Source: Scalesia atractyloides
Lineage: Eukaryota > Streptophyta > Magnoliopsida > Asterales > Asteraceae
DNA length: 64,000 nucleotides
NCBI GenBank assembly: GCA_947069175.1
Contig: CAMTDV010000017.1
Coordinates: forward strand, 35,225,126-35,289,125
Reading direction: 5' to 3'
The notes beneath the pieces were generated by a model. That model was not told the origin of the DNA, made no database searches, and was given only the letters and a program-made list of their open reading frames with translations. Made by a program: the position numbers and the translations under genes. Positions 12,431 through 23,244 of the stretch are shown one piece after another (the stretch's first letter is position 1; every line of letters starts with the position of its first letter).

Positions 12431-13384
12431 TTCCTTATATTACACATGCGCAAGGTGACAGAAATTAGGGGCTTCGAGTAGTGACTACTTCCCTTGGATA
12501 TAATTAAAAAACTTTTGTGCCCACGTCAGAGAAGTTTTACTTAGATGATTTATGCGACCACCATGAAGAGCACAAATATATTTAAACTTTAGATATGATA
12601 TACTTTATCACTCACTAAATTAAATTATTATGTCCGATATTGTAGTTAAATAGCGTTTTCAGTCTTAACTATAAATACCTTCTCAATAAGACCAAAAGGG
12701 TATTAAAAAAAAGAAATAATTTATTATGCCATTTAAAATTAGACATAAGAAAGAGTTTGGAATAACCTAAATTGAAATAATGGTCGGTTCTATTCAAACA
12801 AGATATGTAGATAAAAACACCACCTTCAAATGTTTCACCATCATAGTACAGAACAGCATAATACCGACGAAGAAAAAAAACACTAGCTCTCACTATTGCT
12901 GCTCCAGTTCCCTTCTTCCAAAGGGTTATTTACGCTTCATCAACATTTTGATTTATCTTTCCTGCAGATGCAAAAATACCAACATGGTCACAGGCTTTGG
13001 TAAATGTATGTCATCACATGCAATGAAACTTCAAAACATTCTAAAGGTCATGCATATGTTCCAAAGGGTTTAGTAATTATATAAAACCAAATTATTATAG
13101 TAACAGTCAGAAACCATACCATGCAGTGAGAATATACCTTGTGAGTGATTTTGACCCATTCCATTTAGTAATGTTATTACAATAATAATAATAATAATAA
13201 ATACTAAATTAAAACAATAACAGTCTATGCAGTGAAAATACTTTTTCGAGTCATTTTGGGTCCAAATTGCCAGGATGTCTCTCACATGCAAACTATCATT
13301 TCATATTAACACAAACTTAAAAAGTCACAAAACAATAGTGTAATATATCAAAGCCGATTGATCATTACTAAGAGAAGGACTAAA
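12431..13384. other. Intergenic DNA and 3' flank of the MORF1-like gene
   Basis: No gene is seen. A short (AAT)n microsatellite lies at about 13180-13201. The part nearest 13384 is probably 3' untranslated sequence of the minus-strand gene. Confidence 0.4.
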
Positions 13385-15651
13385 TCATACTTTAAAAGCC
13401 TCTGCTTCTTCAACAGCTTCATAATTCCCTTGCTGCCCACTGACGTTGCTCCTCTGCCCCGCCTGTGAAAAGTTCGGATTTTCTCCATACTGCGATGAAG
13501 TTCGATTGCCACCATAACCCATTCCTTGTCCATGATATCCACCACCCCCTTGCCCATAATTTCCACCACTTGCCTGCCCATAGTTTCCAGCGCCGCCTTG
13601 CCCATAATTTCCGCCACTTACTTGCCCGTAGTTTCCAGCGCCACCCTGCCCATAATTTCCACCTGTGCCTTGCCCGTAACTTCTACCACCACCTTGTCCA
13701 CTTTGACCACCTGCACCTTGACCATTGTTCCACCCACCACCTTGTCCATATTGTCCACCTGTACCTTGCCCGTAACCTCCTCCGCCATATTGTCCAACTC
13801 TACCTTGATCATATTGTCCTCCGGTCCCTTGCCTGTAACCTCCACTGCCTCCTTGATTGTAGCCTCCTCCAGGTGGTCCAGGTGGTGGAGTAAAATTACT
13901 ACCCTGCCCTCTGAAATCCCGCTGCTCAGAGTGTGCATAGTTCCCCTGATCCCTTGGTGGAAAAGTTCTCCCTTCACCTTGATTATAATTTACCTGACTA
14001 GAAGGCGTAGGGCCTCTTTGGTAATTTCCCGGCCCTCTAGGTGCACTATTTTGTTCAAATTGGCCTCTTGGTGGTCTATTATAGTCTCTATTTCGATCAT
14101 TAAACCTTCCACTTTGCCTACCATATTGTACAGGGGGCGGTCTGGGTATGATTGTTCCATTAATATACTTGTCTCCTGAAAGTATGCAAAACAAAACTTC
14201 AAATCAAATATCTTGCTCAAAAAATGATATGTTAGTCACTGGTAAAACAATAAATCAATCGTACCACCATATTCTTTGTTTACAGGGTCGATATAAGAAT
14301 CTGGAAGTACAAATACAACCCCGGGTAAACCTGTTCATGGAAGAATGAGCTTATATCAGTCACTAACAAACAGCGTCATCAACTGTCAAAGGACAAACAA
14401 ACTATACTTTTGAACTGCTCTGAAACTTCCTCTGACACCTCGACCTGAAATCCGTTGTAAGTAGTTGTGCTACACGCATATATTTTCTTTTTAGCTTCTT
14501 CCACACTGAAATTATAAAATGGAGTCAAACAATAACCGATCAGTCCAATCACAATACCATCTATCACCACAACACTGTTAAAAACCGAATTGACATAAAC
14601 TATAAATACTTAACATAAATACATACTAACATGTGAAAGGAATCAAGGATAATATATTAAGAACTCATTGCAGCAGAGGTCATTATATCAAATCCCTACT
14701 GTATACAGATATTATTCACCAAAACACTGTTAAAAACCAAATTGCCATACTTTTCACGACAAACCCGATTAACATATCATAAACCCTAACAAAAGCACAA
14801 GTAAATAAAAATAAAAACACAATAATTAAAGCGAGTCTCATTATGTCAAAGTCCTACTGTATATAGATATTCTAACACACTGTTAAAAACCAAATGGACA
14901 TGAACATTAAGTTTTTTTCGACCAAACCGGTAAACGCTAACAAAATCACGCGTCAAGTAATCATCACAAGCAAACCGATTAACCTATGTATACAGATATC
15001 ATACAGTCAAGAGTACATATACTATACAAAGCCCTATAGTATACGTCTATTATACCCTAAAACACTGTTAAATACCTAACTGAAATGAACATTAAGCATT
15101 TTTTTCACCACCAATCCGATTAACATACCGTAATTCATAAACCCTAACAAAATAAACCACATGTAAAAAGAATTTTAACATCTTAAACTTATTAAAGCAC
15201 AAGTCATCATGCCAAAGCCCAAATTATATACAAATAATATACAAACGCTCAAAAAAAAACATAACCTTCCGAGAACTTTCGCAGCAGTTTGAACGTAAGT
15301 CTCCACCATTTCTTCCGGCGAAGGCTTAGGGTCTTTCGGAAAATCCATAGTAATCAGCCAATGATTATAATCACATCCTTCAAACAGTATAGCATCAGGA
15401 CTAATCTGATCATCATTCATATCATCGTTAAATCTAGATCGCGAAGAAATAGTCCTCGATGAAACGAATTGGTACGAAACACCGTTGTGTTTTGATCGAG
15501 TGATATCAAACAAGCTAGGGTTTTGACGAACGGTTGAGGGAGAAGACGGTGGTGCTGAGACGGATTGTACGGCTGAAGAGAAATGTTTCGAGTGGTTGAG
15601 GATGGTGGATGAGAGCGCGAGTGATCGCCGGAGACGGAGAGTCGCCGCCAT
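13385..15651 (-). CDS. MORF1: MORF1-like multiple organellar RNA-editing factor
   Basis: There are four exons: 15651-15266, 14505-14408, 14330-14265 and 14175-13385. All have GT/AG borders and consistent phases and give about 446 residues. Residues 1-70 are rich in Arg and Ser with few acids, like a mitochondrial targeting peptide. The MORF/DAG box spans about 87-190, with the family signatures LFEGCDYNHWLITMDFP, YACSTTTYNGF and LPGVVFVLPDSYIDP. The last exon encodes a Gly/Gln/Tyr-rich low-complexity tail of YGQGxGG-like repeats (about residues 270-400). MORF proteins bind PPR proteins and are needed for C-to-U editing of organelle transcripts. The exon 1 and exon 2 sequence is closest to Arabidopsis MORF1 as I recall it; MORF8 fits less well. 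The start is the first Met before the presequence. No lesion was found. Confidence 0.92.
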
Positions 15652-17166
15652 GACTGGTGCTGCAGAACCGGTAGAAATTAGGGTTTTGGCTTTGGGGGTT
15701 TAACGGATTCGAGAAGTTTCTGTTTTTATGTTTTGGGTTTTAGAGGTGATTGCACAAATGGCCCTTGATGTATGACTTTACTGCTTTTGAAGTTCCTAGG
15801 GTTTAAAGATTTCTCTTTTAGTCCCTATAATTCATAACACTTCTTTTTTTTAGTTCTTAAACAACTGATCTTCCAAGTAACTTTTTGTTCTTAAACAATT
15901 GTCTTTCAAATAATTGTTGGAAGTGAATGTATGGGTTTGTTATTACTATAAGGATAAGAACGTTATCATCCAAAATCTAATCTAAGTTTAATTAGTATAA
16001 AAGTAAACTCCAAAAATATATACCACTTCATTAACTTTGATGCTAGTCGATTACACATAAAAGATGTTTAATAGAATACCAATAAGCTATAGTTGATTAC
16101 GTATAAAAGACGTTTAATATAATACCACTAAGCTACGTATGAATATTTTAATTTTCCAGGATTATTTTGTGTATATAATGAACGAAGAAAATGAGAAGCA
16201 ATAACCAGAAAAGAAGAAGCGTGGGTGATGGGAACCAGGTAGGATGGTTTGATTTTTGAAGTAGATGACGACAAACGAATCACTTACTTACTGTTTACGT
16301 GTTGATATTGTTAGTAATAGAAGACGTTCCAAGCAATAGTTAAAAGTGAATATATGAGTTGTTATTGCTAAACATAACAACGTTAAATCCAAGATATAAG
16401 TGTAATTCATATACAAGTAAACTCGAAAAACACGTACTTTATCAATTGATCATACCTAAAAAAGAAGTTTGATAAGATGTAACTTTACCAATATGTTTAT
16501 ATTCAATGGTCGTTGTTTTCGTTCCTTAAAGGGATATTAACTTGTTAATTTCCGAGTCAAGACTATCAATTTGGGCATAGATCTTGGGATTGTTTAAAGA
16601 TGAACCCGTCACTTTATTTTTTGATTTACTTCTATCTCTCCCCACCGGACGATCTGGTTCTTTCAGTCGTTTATATTTATTTGTGATTGCTCATCTGAAA
16701 TGACTTAAGAGGATGCAAAGTCATTGGACGATGTGTTGTTCAACCTTTTCGACCGCGGCCGCGAATCCATAATAGGGATGAGATACCACTTGGTGTTTTT
16801 CCTTTAAATTTGCCATGGTAGTTTCAACCCATGAGACTTTTCTTGTTTATATATTTCATGTGTCTCAATTAACACGCCCACATCACTACCCAATTACCCT
16901 TGAACAGTTGTTGAAAAGGTTGTCAAAAAGCGTTCAACACATACACTTTTCCCCACATTTCTCTCCATTTGCCGAATATTTGATCCGCACCGGTGTGATT
17001 CCAAATCCAATTGGGTATGAAAGACATCACGAACACGTTTCCGAAAATTGTTTCCTCTTTAATTAACTTCTACTAAAAAGGTAATAATACAAACTATTAG
17101 AAAATTAAAAAAACCAAATATAATACAAAATTCTTTTATAAATAACTACCCGTAGACCTCTCATTA
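15652..17166. other. Intergenic DNA upstream of the MORF1-like gene
   Basis: The part next to 15652 should contain the minus-strand gene's 5' UTR and promoter. An imperfect direct repeat is visible (about 15910-16080 against 16335-16475; both hold AAGTAAACTC and AACGTTA strings). A small open frame at 16815-17066 matches nothing I recognise. Confidence 0.4.
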
Positions 17167-19520
17167 TGTAAGACCCTCAACTTGGTTTAACTGAAAACAC
17201 GCAGCGGAAATGCGGACCATAAAATTTCTTTCAGTATAAACGTTCTAACATACTTAGAACCATTTTAAATGACTCTTTTACAAGAATTAAATCCTTTATT
17301 ATTATTTAAGAGATAAAATATGACATACATTTACAAAACTACATGACCACACTCCCGTACAATCCATGTTCTGACTCGATCTCCAACCACTTGCATTCCA
17401 TGACGGTGATGATTCGTGTAATCTGCAACCACCATATACATCCACATCATCAGTAATTGGTGACATCTTACATAAATTAAAACATATACATAAATAACAT
17501 CCACATCACATTCTTTCTACATATACTAATCTATCCTGTTATCTTTCCGAATTCAATCATTGCATTCTGGTGTGAAATCTTCGGGAGCCTATTATCAATA
17601 TACATGCACTTTCATTCCATTCTCGATAGTAACTTGGTTAGCATAATTTAATCTCATTCACATTAAAACTCATGTATACATATATACAAATTCCATTAGT
17701 TCATATTTACTAATTTCCAACACATGCATACATACCATTCTATCCATACCTATACCTACATTTTACATTCAAACACATTCATACATGTAACTCCCAGCTA
17801 CATACATTCATACATACAAATCCCATACAAGTCCCCTCTACTTACACACACTTTGATTCCATGCATACATACATACTTATTGCATCCCTACACATACCCA
17901 TATACAAGTCCCAACCTTAGCAGCAGCTCACAAAAACTTTTTGTAAGTTTGGAGTGCATTTCGGAAGCCTAACGGGGCTATGCGGCCCGGGATCGAAGAA
18001 ACGGGGCCACTGGTCGCTGCCAACGCCATACGACGTTGGTTGGGGCATCAACAGCCCATCTAGCCATCGGCTAGAATGTCTAGCGTCGCTGCCGCCCCTT
18101 CTGTGCCGGCGCCTGGATTTCGGTCTTTTTTTCGTTTTTGCGGCCCACATTAAAGCGTCCGGTGAGTCCAAACTTAACATGGAATTATTCTAAGCCCCCA
18201 AATCATTTCAACACTATTTCCCTTACCATAACATCCAAATTCTACATCCTATTACACAACGTTCAAAATTTTGACCCGTTGCTCCCACCAAGTGTGTTCA
18301 GTCATAGTTAAACTACATGTAACCCGTTACGACATTACTTACCTTAGTACTACTATTATCTAGCCATCCTTTCATGATTTTCTTCCCTCTTACATACAAG
18401 ACTTCATTGCACAATTAGAAATTTAGTTTAGGAATCACTTACCTCGAACCCGCCATGTTCATGCTAGTTTCCTTGCCGCCTCTTGACCCATTAGCCTTCC
18501 ATGTTTTGATCCATCTTGACATGATTCTTATACTTTCATGTCATCACATTGGCATTATGGTTAGCACACATGCTCATTCATACTAATATTCATTTTTTTT
18601 CCTTTCATACATTACTTGACTTTCGTTAGTCAATTATCACATATATAAGACATGGATTAATAGTCACCTTGTTCCAAATCCACGCAATTCAGTTTATCAT
18701 CATACATAACCCATAAGTGGTCTAACACATATCCTGATTTCTCTAATATTATAATTGTGTTTGGAAACCTAACCATGCTATTCATACTTTGTTGAATTTT
18801 AGAAAGTCAGCCATCTAACATATGAACTTCTAACTTATGAACATACACTCATATTGATATGGTAGACCATAGTAATGACACCATATACATTTCATACTCA
18901 TGTTGTAGGACACATACAACCACATGATCACTTAATTACATACATACACATATATAATCAGTTTCATCCATACTAGTATTTCCAGGATTCTACAATAATC
19001 CACATAACCCAAGCTTTAGCTAATAGAAATATAATTCTACCATCCTTACTTGCTAGTAAGGTCACCCACTTCATATTTAGCACACCTTCATTTCCTAATC
19101 ACAATCAAGCAATTAATCCAACATATGGTGTCCATCACACCTTTAAAGCATGGAGTACAATCTCCTAAAGCATGTTTCATACCAAATCATACAATCAAAC
19201 TAATTTGCCACATGTATTCCATCTAAAACACATTTATCATGTTTGATTACCATCAGTCACATTGAAGGTCACATTTCATTCCTATTTGCCAAGTTCTTGC
19301 ATACAGTTTCACCTTCCAACTTCGCCTAGACATTTCATCAAACACTTGGTGTACATACTACTATCTAAGCGTAATGTACAAGTATTTCATGTTCAACTTC
19401 TTACCTCTTACTTTCATTCATCAATTACAACTAAAATCTAATTACTTCCATACCATACTTAATCTAACTAACAAGAATCAATCACATACAACATAACACA
19501 TCAAGATTTGAACAAGAATT
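17167..19520 (-). mobile_element. Left LTR of an old minus-strand gypsy element
   Basis: The sequence starts TGTAAGACCCTCAACTTGG, the same terminus as the LTR next to the primer-binding site at 35281-35293, so the two belong to one minus-strand element. The LTR was broken by later insertions and appears to finish at 30935. A GC-rich patch (about 17960-18150) stands out from the AT-rich remainder. No gene is convincing here. Confidence 0.6.
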
Positions 19521-19656
19521 GGACATGGGTGACACACCCATGTCGCCATTTTTAATAAACCAAGTTCAGGGGCTGAACTTGAACAAAACAAACAAAGTTT
19601 GGAAAAACCCTCCATTGCGCGACGCGAGGGATACACGCTTTCCCCACGCATGACGC
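19520..19656 (+). mobile_element. U3 fragment of a plus-strand gypsy LTR (insertion host)
   Basis: CCAAGTTCAGGGGCTGAACTTG followed by GCGCGACGCGAGGG and CGCATGACGC parallels the U3 of the solo LTR at 48533 (CAAGTTCAGGAGCC then TTACGG palindromes). The complete element inserted immediately after CGCATGACGC. The matching downstream piece is 29735-30404. The left limit is uncertain. Confidence 0.45.
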
Positions 19657-20130
19657 TGTCACACCCCGACCCGCAGCGGAATAAGAGTCGGGGCATAATT
19701 GGGTTATCACCAAAGCTCATGATATTTACTAATATGTTTCATATTTATTAAAGTCAAAATTACATTCTCAATAATCCAAACATGTCCATACAAATACAAA
19801 GAAAAATAGCCAACTAAACAATCCAAGCTCTAAACCAGTTTATTCTTCTAGGCCAATCCTATGTGTTTCTTGCTGCAGCTGGTTCACCTGTATCATGTGT
19901 AAAAATGGGGGTTTTTGGGTCAATATAAGTTGGCGAGTGAACCTTGTTAGATAAACATTTATTATTGATTTTCTTGTTATTTTATCAAGGAAAAATTGTG
20001 CATAATCATAAGTGAGCAAATGTAAATAATCAAACAATAGCAATAACAATCACAAACTATAACATACAATAACATATAATAACATACAATAACATACCAA
20101 CATCATACAATGAATAACATGAATGAAACT

Positions 20131-20299
20131 GTGCGATCAAGGCTCAATCAAGCGGAGCCGATCGTATTGCATGTACTGAAAATGATAAATGTCTGTGCGA
20201 TCAAGGCTCAATCAAACGGAGCCGATCGTATGTTGGCACGCCAGGTTCACGCTCATAATGTAATGGGGAACATGCTCAACGCTCATAATGTAATGGGGA
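20131..20299. repeat. Duplicated hairpin units in the left LTR
   Basis: A 37-base unit (starting GTGCGATCAAGGCTCAATCA) occurs at 20131-20167 and 20195-20231. Each can fold through GATC..GGCTC against GAGCC..GATC. A second 21-base unit (CGCTCATAATGTAATGGGGA core) occurs at 20249-20269 and 20279-20299. Confidence 0.8.
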
Positions 20300-20803
20300 G
20301 CGGCGGCCTATGAAATTGCATGTACTGAAATAATAAATTAAATCTAACAATAACCACACAAACAGTTGAAACAAGCTGAGTACACATTTGTTCATGATAT
20401 GATGTATGCACAATGATTTAAATATAATAAATGGCAAGACACATGATACACCCCAAAAACGTGATTAAAACGGGGAATTTGTAAAGATTCACTCACATTG
20501 GGTGCGTTTGGTTGGAGATGATGAGATGCGCACGAGTTGGAAGGATTGAACAACGAGTATTAACTAACCTAGATAATAACGGAAAATATAGTAAATGAGT
20601 GGATTTTATTGATAATTTTAATAGGATTTTTAGATATATTTTTGTGAGTTTAAGGCTATTTCCTATCTTTAAAAACATTATTTTTAAGTATTTTTAATTG
20701 ATTTTTAAATTAAATTAAATAAATAAAAACATACAAATATGTTGACTTTTGCATTGACCGTTGACCGTTTGACTTGTTGACCTGTTTTACTGTGTAATTG
20801 TAT

Positions 20804-20880
20804 GCGCCGGGTGAGGCTCGAACCCGAGACCTCCCGTTCGCGTGCACGCAGCTCTACCAACTGAGCTATGTGTCTAACCT
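20804..20880 (-). other. tRNA-like module 1, left LTR
   Basis: Read on minus it contains a perfect A box (TAGCTCAGTTGG, 20857-20868) and a B box (GGTTCGAGCC, 20815-20824) at tRNA spacing. The D arm GCTC/GAGC is intact and the sequence resembles tRNA-Lys. The acceptor stem does not pair and the anticodon arm is a GCGTGCACGC palindrome, so it is not a functional tRNA gene. Confidence 0.75.
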
Positions 20881-20963
20881 GAAATAATTCTGTTTTTAAT
20901 TATACTTATATACTAACTCAGTTTATTCAAAATTCTTTTATTTTCAAAAATATTTTAAATCAT

Positions 20964-21047
20964 CGAACCGGTGTCACCAACAGGTCTCGAACCCGGGACC
21001 TGTGCTTTAACGTTACACACAGTCCACCGCTGGACTGTGTGTCTAAC
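20964..21047 (-). other. tRNA-like module 2, left LTR
   Basis: Read on minus the B box is GGTTCGAGACC (20983-20993). The A-box position is occupied by an 11-bp perfect stem (21016-21041) containing AGTCCAGCGG. A T run that could stop RNA polymerase III follows downstream on the minus strand. Confidence 0.6.
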
Positions 21048-21136
21048 TTGGTTAATATACAGATTTTTATTATACTTAACAACTAACGTAAGTTAATCCG
21101 GTTCAGTTAGAAAAATAAAACATCTTTATTACAGAG

Positions 21137-21218
21137 AGGGTGTGTGTATCAGGGATCGAACTCGCGGCGTGTGCGTATTGTTTGCACACAGTCCACCGCT
21201 GGACTGTGTGTCTAACCC
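21137..21218 (-). other. tRNA-like module 3, left LTR
   Basis: Read on minus the B-box-like string is AGTTCGATCCC (21152-21162). The same 11-bp stem as module 2 recurs at 21185-21210, so modules 2 and 3 are related duplicates. T runs follow downstream on minus. Confidence 0.6.
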
Positions 21219-21672
21219 GTTTAAAATACCGATTTTAATTATCCTTATAGTGTTAACACAGTTCATCTTCTTCGCTAATTTTTACAGACAGCAATTTACC
21301 GTTTGATGGAGAATACGGTTTTCCGGCGAAAGTCCGGCGAGTCCAATTAGATTCTCCGGCGAACTGAAAATTGTGCGGAAATGTAATTGAGAGCTTTCCG
21401 AGTGTGTTTGAGTCGTGAGAGAGAACAAAGATTGAAGTAATTCTGGAATTGAAAGTTTTCGGTTATAGAAACCGATTCACTTCTAGAATTCAAGTTCATT
21501 CAAGGCAACCTTGATTGAGAACGTCGGTGTAGCGGTTATAATCGGTAAACCGCGTATTATCAAACGTTTTTGGACGTTTGGTGACCGATTTCGGTTACAG
21601 TTGGCGTAACCGGATTAATTTGTGATAGATAATAAAATTTAATTGTTTCCTAATGTTTACAGAAAACAACAA

Positions 21673-21754
21673 GTGGCGGAGTGGTGATAGGTGTGTGTGA
21701 TAAAGCTTTGAGTTCTTTTCCGGCTGACCCGGGTTCGAGTCCCGGCAGCCTCAT
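21673..21754 (+). other. tRNA-like module 4, left LTR (antisense to the element)
   Basis: The plus strand has a perfect A box (TGGCGGAGTGG, 21674-21684) and a perfect B box (GGTTCGAGTCC, 21732-21742). The T stem CCGGG/CCCGG pairs fully and a T5 run follows. It is Ser/Leu-like. The acceptor stem does not pair. Confidence 0.75.
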
Positions 21755-21938
21755 TCTCTTTTTAATTATTTTATTTTTACTTTTTATCAATTTTAACTTT
21801 TATAGTTTAGTTTATTTATTAATTATGCATCATTAAAAAAATTAAGATAGCCATAAATACGCAACGTGACATTTATAACTTGATATTCGATTACAAAATG
21901 GAGCGGGTTTGGAAAACCCGTTTTTGACAAATGTTACA

Positions 21939-21956
21939 GTATCCCCTACTTTTAGG
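21939..21956 (-). other. Polypurine tract
   Basis: Read on minus, AAAAGTAGGGGATAC directly precedes the LTR start TGTAACA. It is the plus-strand DNA primer site of the element. Confidence 0.8.
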
Positions 21957-21972
21957 AATTTCGTCCCGAAAT

Positions 21973-23244
21973 TTAAGTAGTAGTAGTAGGAAAAAGATGC
22001 GGGTATTTTTCACGCATTGAGTCTTCACGTTCCCAAGTAAACTCAGGTCCCCGTTTCGACTCCCAACGTACCCTAACAATTGGAATGCGACTTCGTCGTA
22101 GACGTTTTTCTCCGAAGTCCATGATCTCTACAGGTCTTTCAATAAAATGCATAGATTCATCAATCTGAATATCTTCCAGAGGAATATGGAGGTTTTCATC
22201 GGCGAGGCACTTCTTCAAGTTTGATACGTGGAATGTGGGATGAATCCTGTTGAGTTCTTCTGGTAGATCAAGCTTGTATGCTACAGGTCCTACTCTTTCG
22301 AGTATCTTGAAAGGTCCTACGTAGCGTGGTGCTAGCTTGCCTTTTTGACCAAAACGAACTACTCCCTTCCACGGTGATACTTTTAAAAGTACATGATCAC
22401 CAATGTTAAACTCTAAAGGCTTCCGTCGTTTATCTGCATAACTCTTTTGACGACTTTGAGCCGCTAGAAGATTGTTTCGAATTTGATGGATCTTGTCTGT
22501 GGTTTCTTGAATCAATTCTGGACCAGTGATTTGAGCTTCCCCAATTTCGTGCCAACATACTGGAGATCGGCACTTACGACCATATAAAGCTTCAAAAGGT
22601 GCCATGCTGATGCTTGAATGATAGCTGTTGTTGTACGAAAATTCAACTAATGGTAGATGAGCGTCCCAATTTCCCTTGAAGTCTATGACACATGCTCGAA
22701 GCATATCTTCAAGAGTTTGAATGGTGCGTTCAGATTGTCCATCAGTTTGAGGGTGATAGGCAGTACTGAGATCTAATCGCGTACCCAAGGCGACTTGTAC
22801 TGCTTGCCATATTCGTGAAGTGAAACGACCATCACGATCTGAAATAATGCTTAACGGTACACCATGTCGGCTTACGATTTCGCTGATATAAATACGAGCT
22901 AGCTTTTCGTTCTTGAAATCTTCGCGGATAGGAATAAAGTGAGCTGATTTTGTAAGTCGGTCAATGATTACCCATATAGTGTCATACCCACCAGAAGTGC
23001 GAGGTAACCCGGTAATGAAATCCATTGTTATGTTTTCCCACTTTCATACAGGTATTTCAGGTTGGACTAGAAGTCCTGAGGGTCTTTGGTGTTCAGCTTT
23101 CACCTTGGAACACGTAAGGCACTTGGAAACAAAAACAGCAATATCTTTTTTCATTCCAGACCACCAATAGGTGTATCGAAGGTCTTGATACATCTTATCG
23201 GCTCCTGGGTGTATAGAGTATCGTGTTTTGTGAGCCTCATTCAT
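21973..23244 (-). pseudogene. Integrase and chromodomain of the Tekay-type element
   Basis: The region begins in the H2C2 zinc finger (CLTCSKVK) and continues through the D,D,E core (MDFITGLP, SDRDGRF, DGQSERT), the GPY/F module (LLKVSPWKG ... GPFKI) and a chromodomain tail (VRVRWES...EFTWERE). A TGA at 23041-23043 replaces a Trp codon just before the core; the 350-codon stretch from 23025 is otherwise open. The integrase inserts the cDNA. The chromodomain is thought to steer it to heterochromatin in this lineage. Confidence 0.9.

Larger units (their letters stand above)
19657..21938 (-). repeat. 3' LTR (left copy) of the Tekay-type element
   Basis: The LTR is 2282 bp and runs TGTCACACC ... 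TGTTACA on the plus strand. It contains four tRNA-like modules (20804-21754) and duplicated hairpin units (20131-20299). The partner copy is 27447-29734. Confidence 0.93.

Noticed and set aside
13465..14179. Plus-strand frames opposite the last MORF exon
   Set aside because: They are antisense shadows of the Gly-rich repeat region; the minus-strand gene has splice sites and family motifs.
17917..18193. Short proteins on both strands of the GC-rich patch
   Set aside because: There is no known motif, no splice or start context, and both strands are open, as expected for GC-rich DNA.
20110..20313. Small gene in the LTR (also at 27899-28102)
   Set aside because: The frame lies over the duplicated hairpin units in both LTRs and matches no protein.
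20804..21754. Functional tRNA genes
   Set aside because: A and B boxes are present, but acceptor stems do not pair and anticodon arms are abnormal, so these are tRNA-like only.
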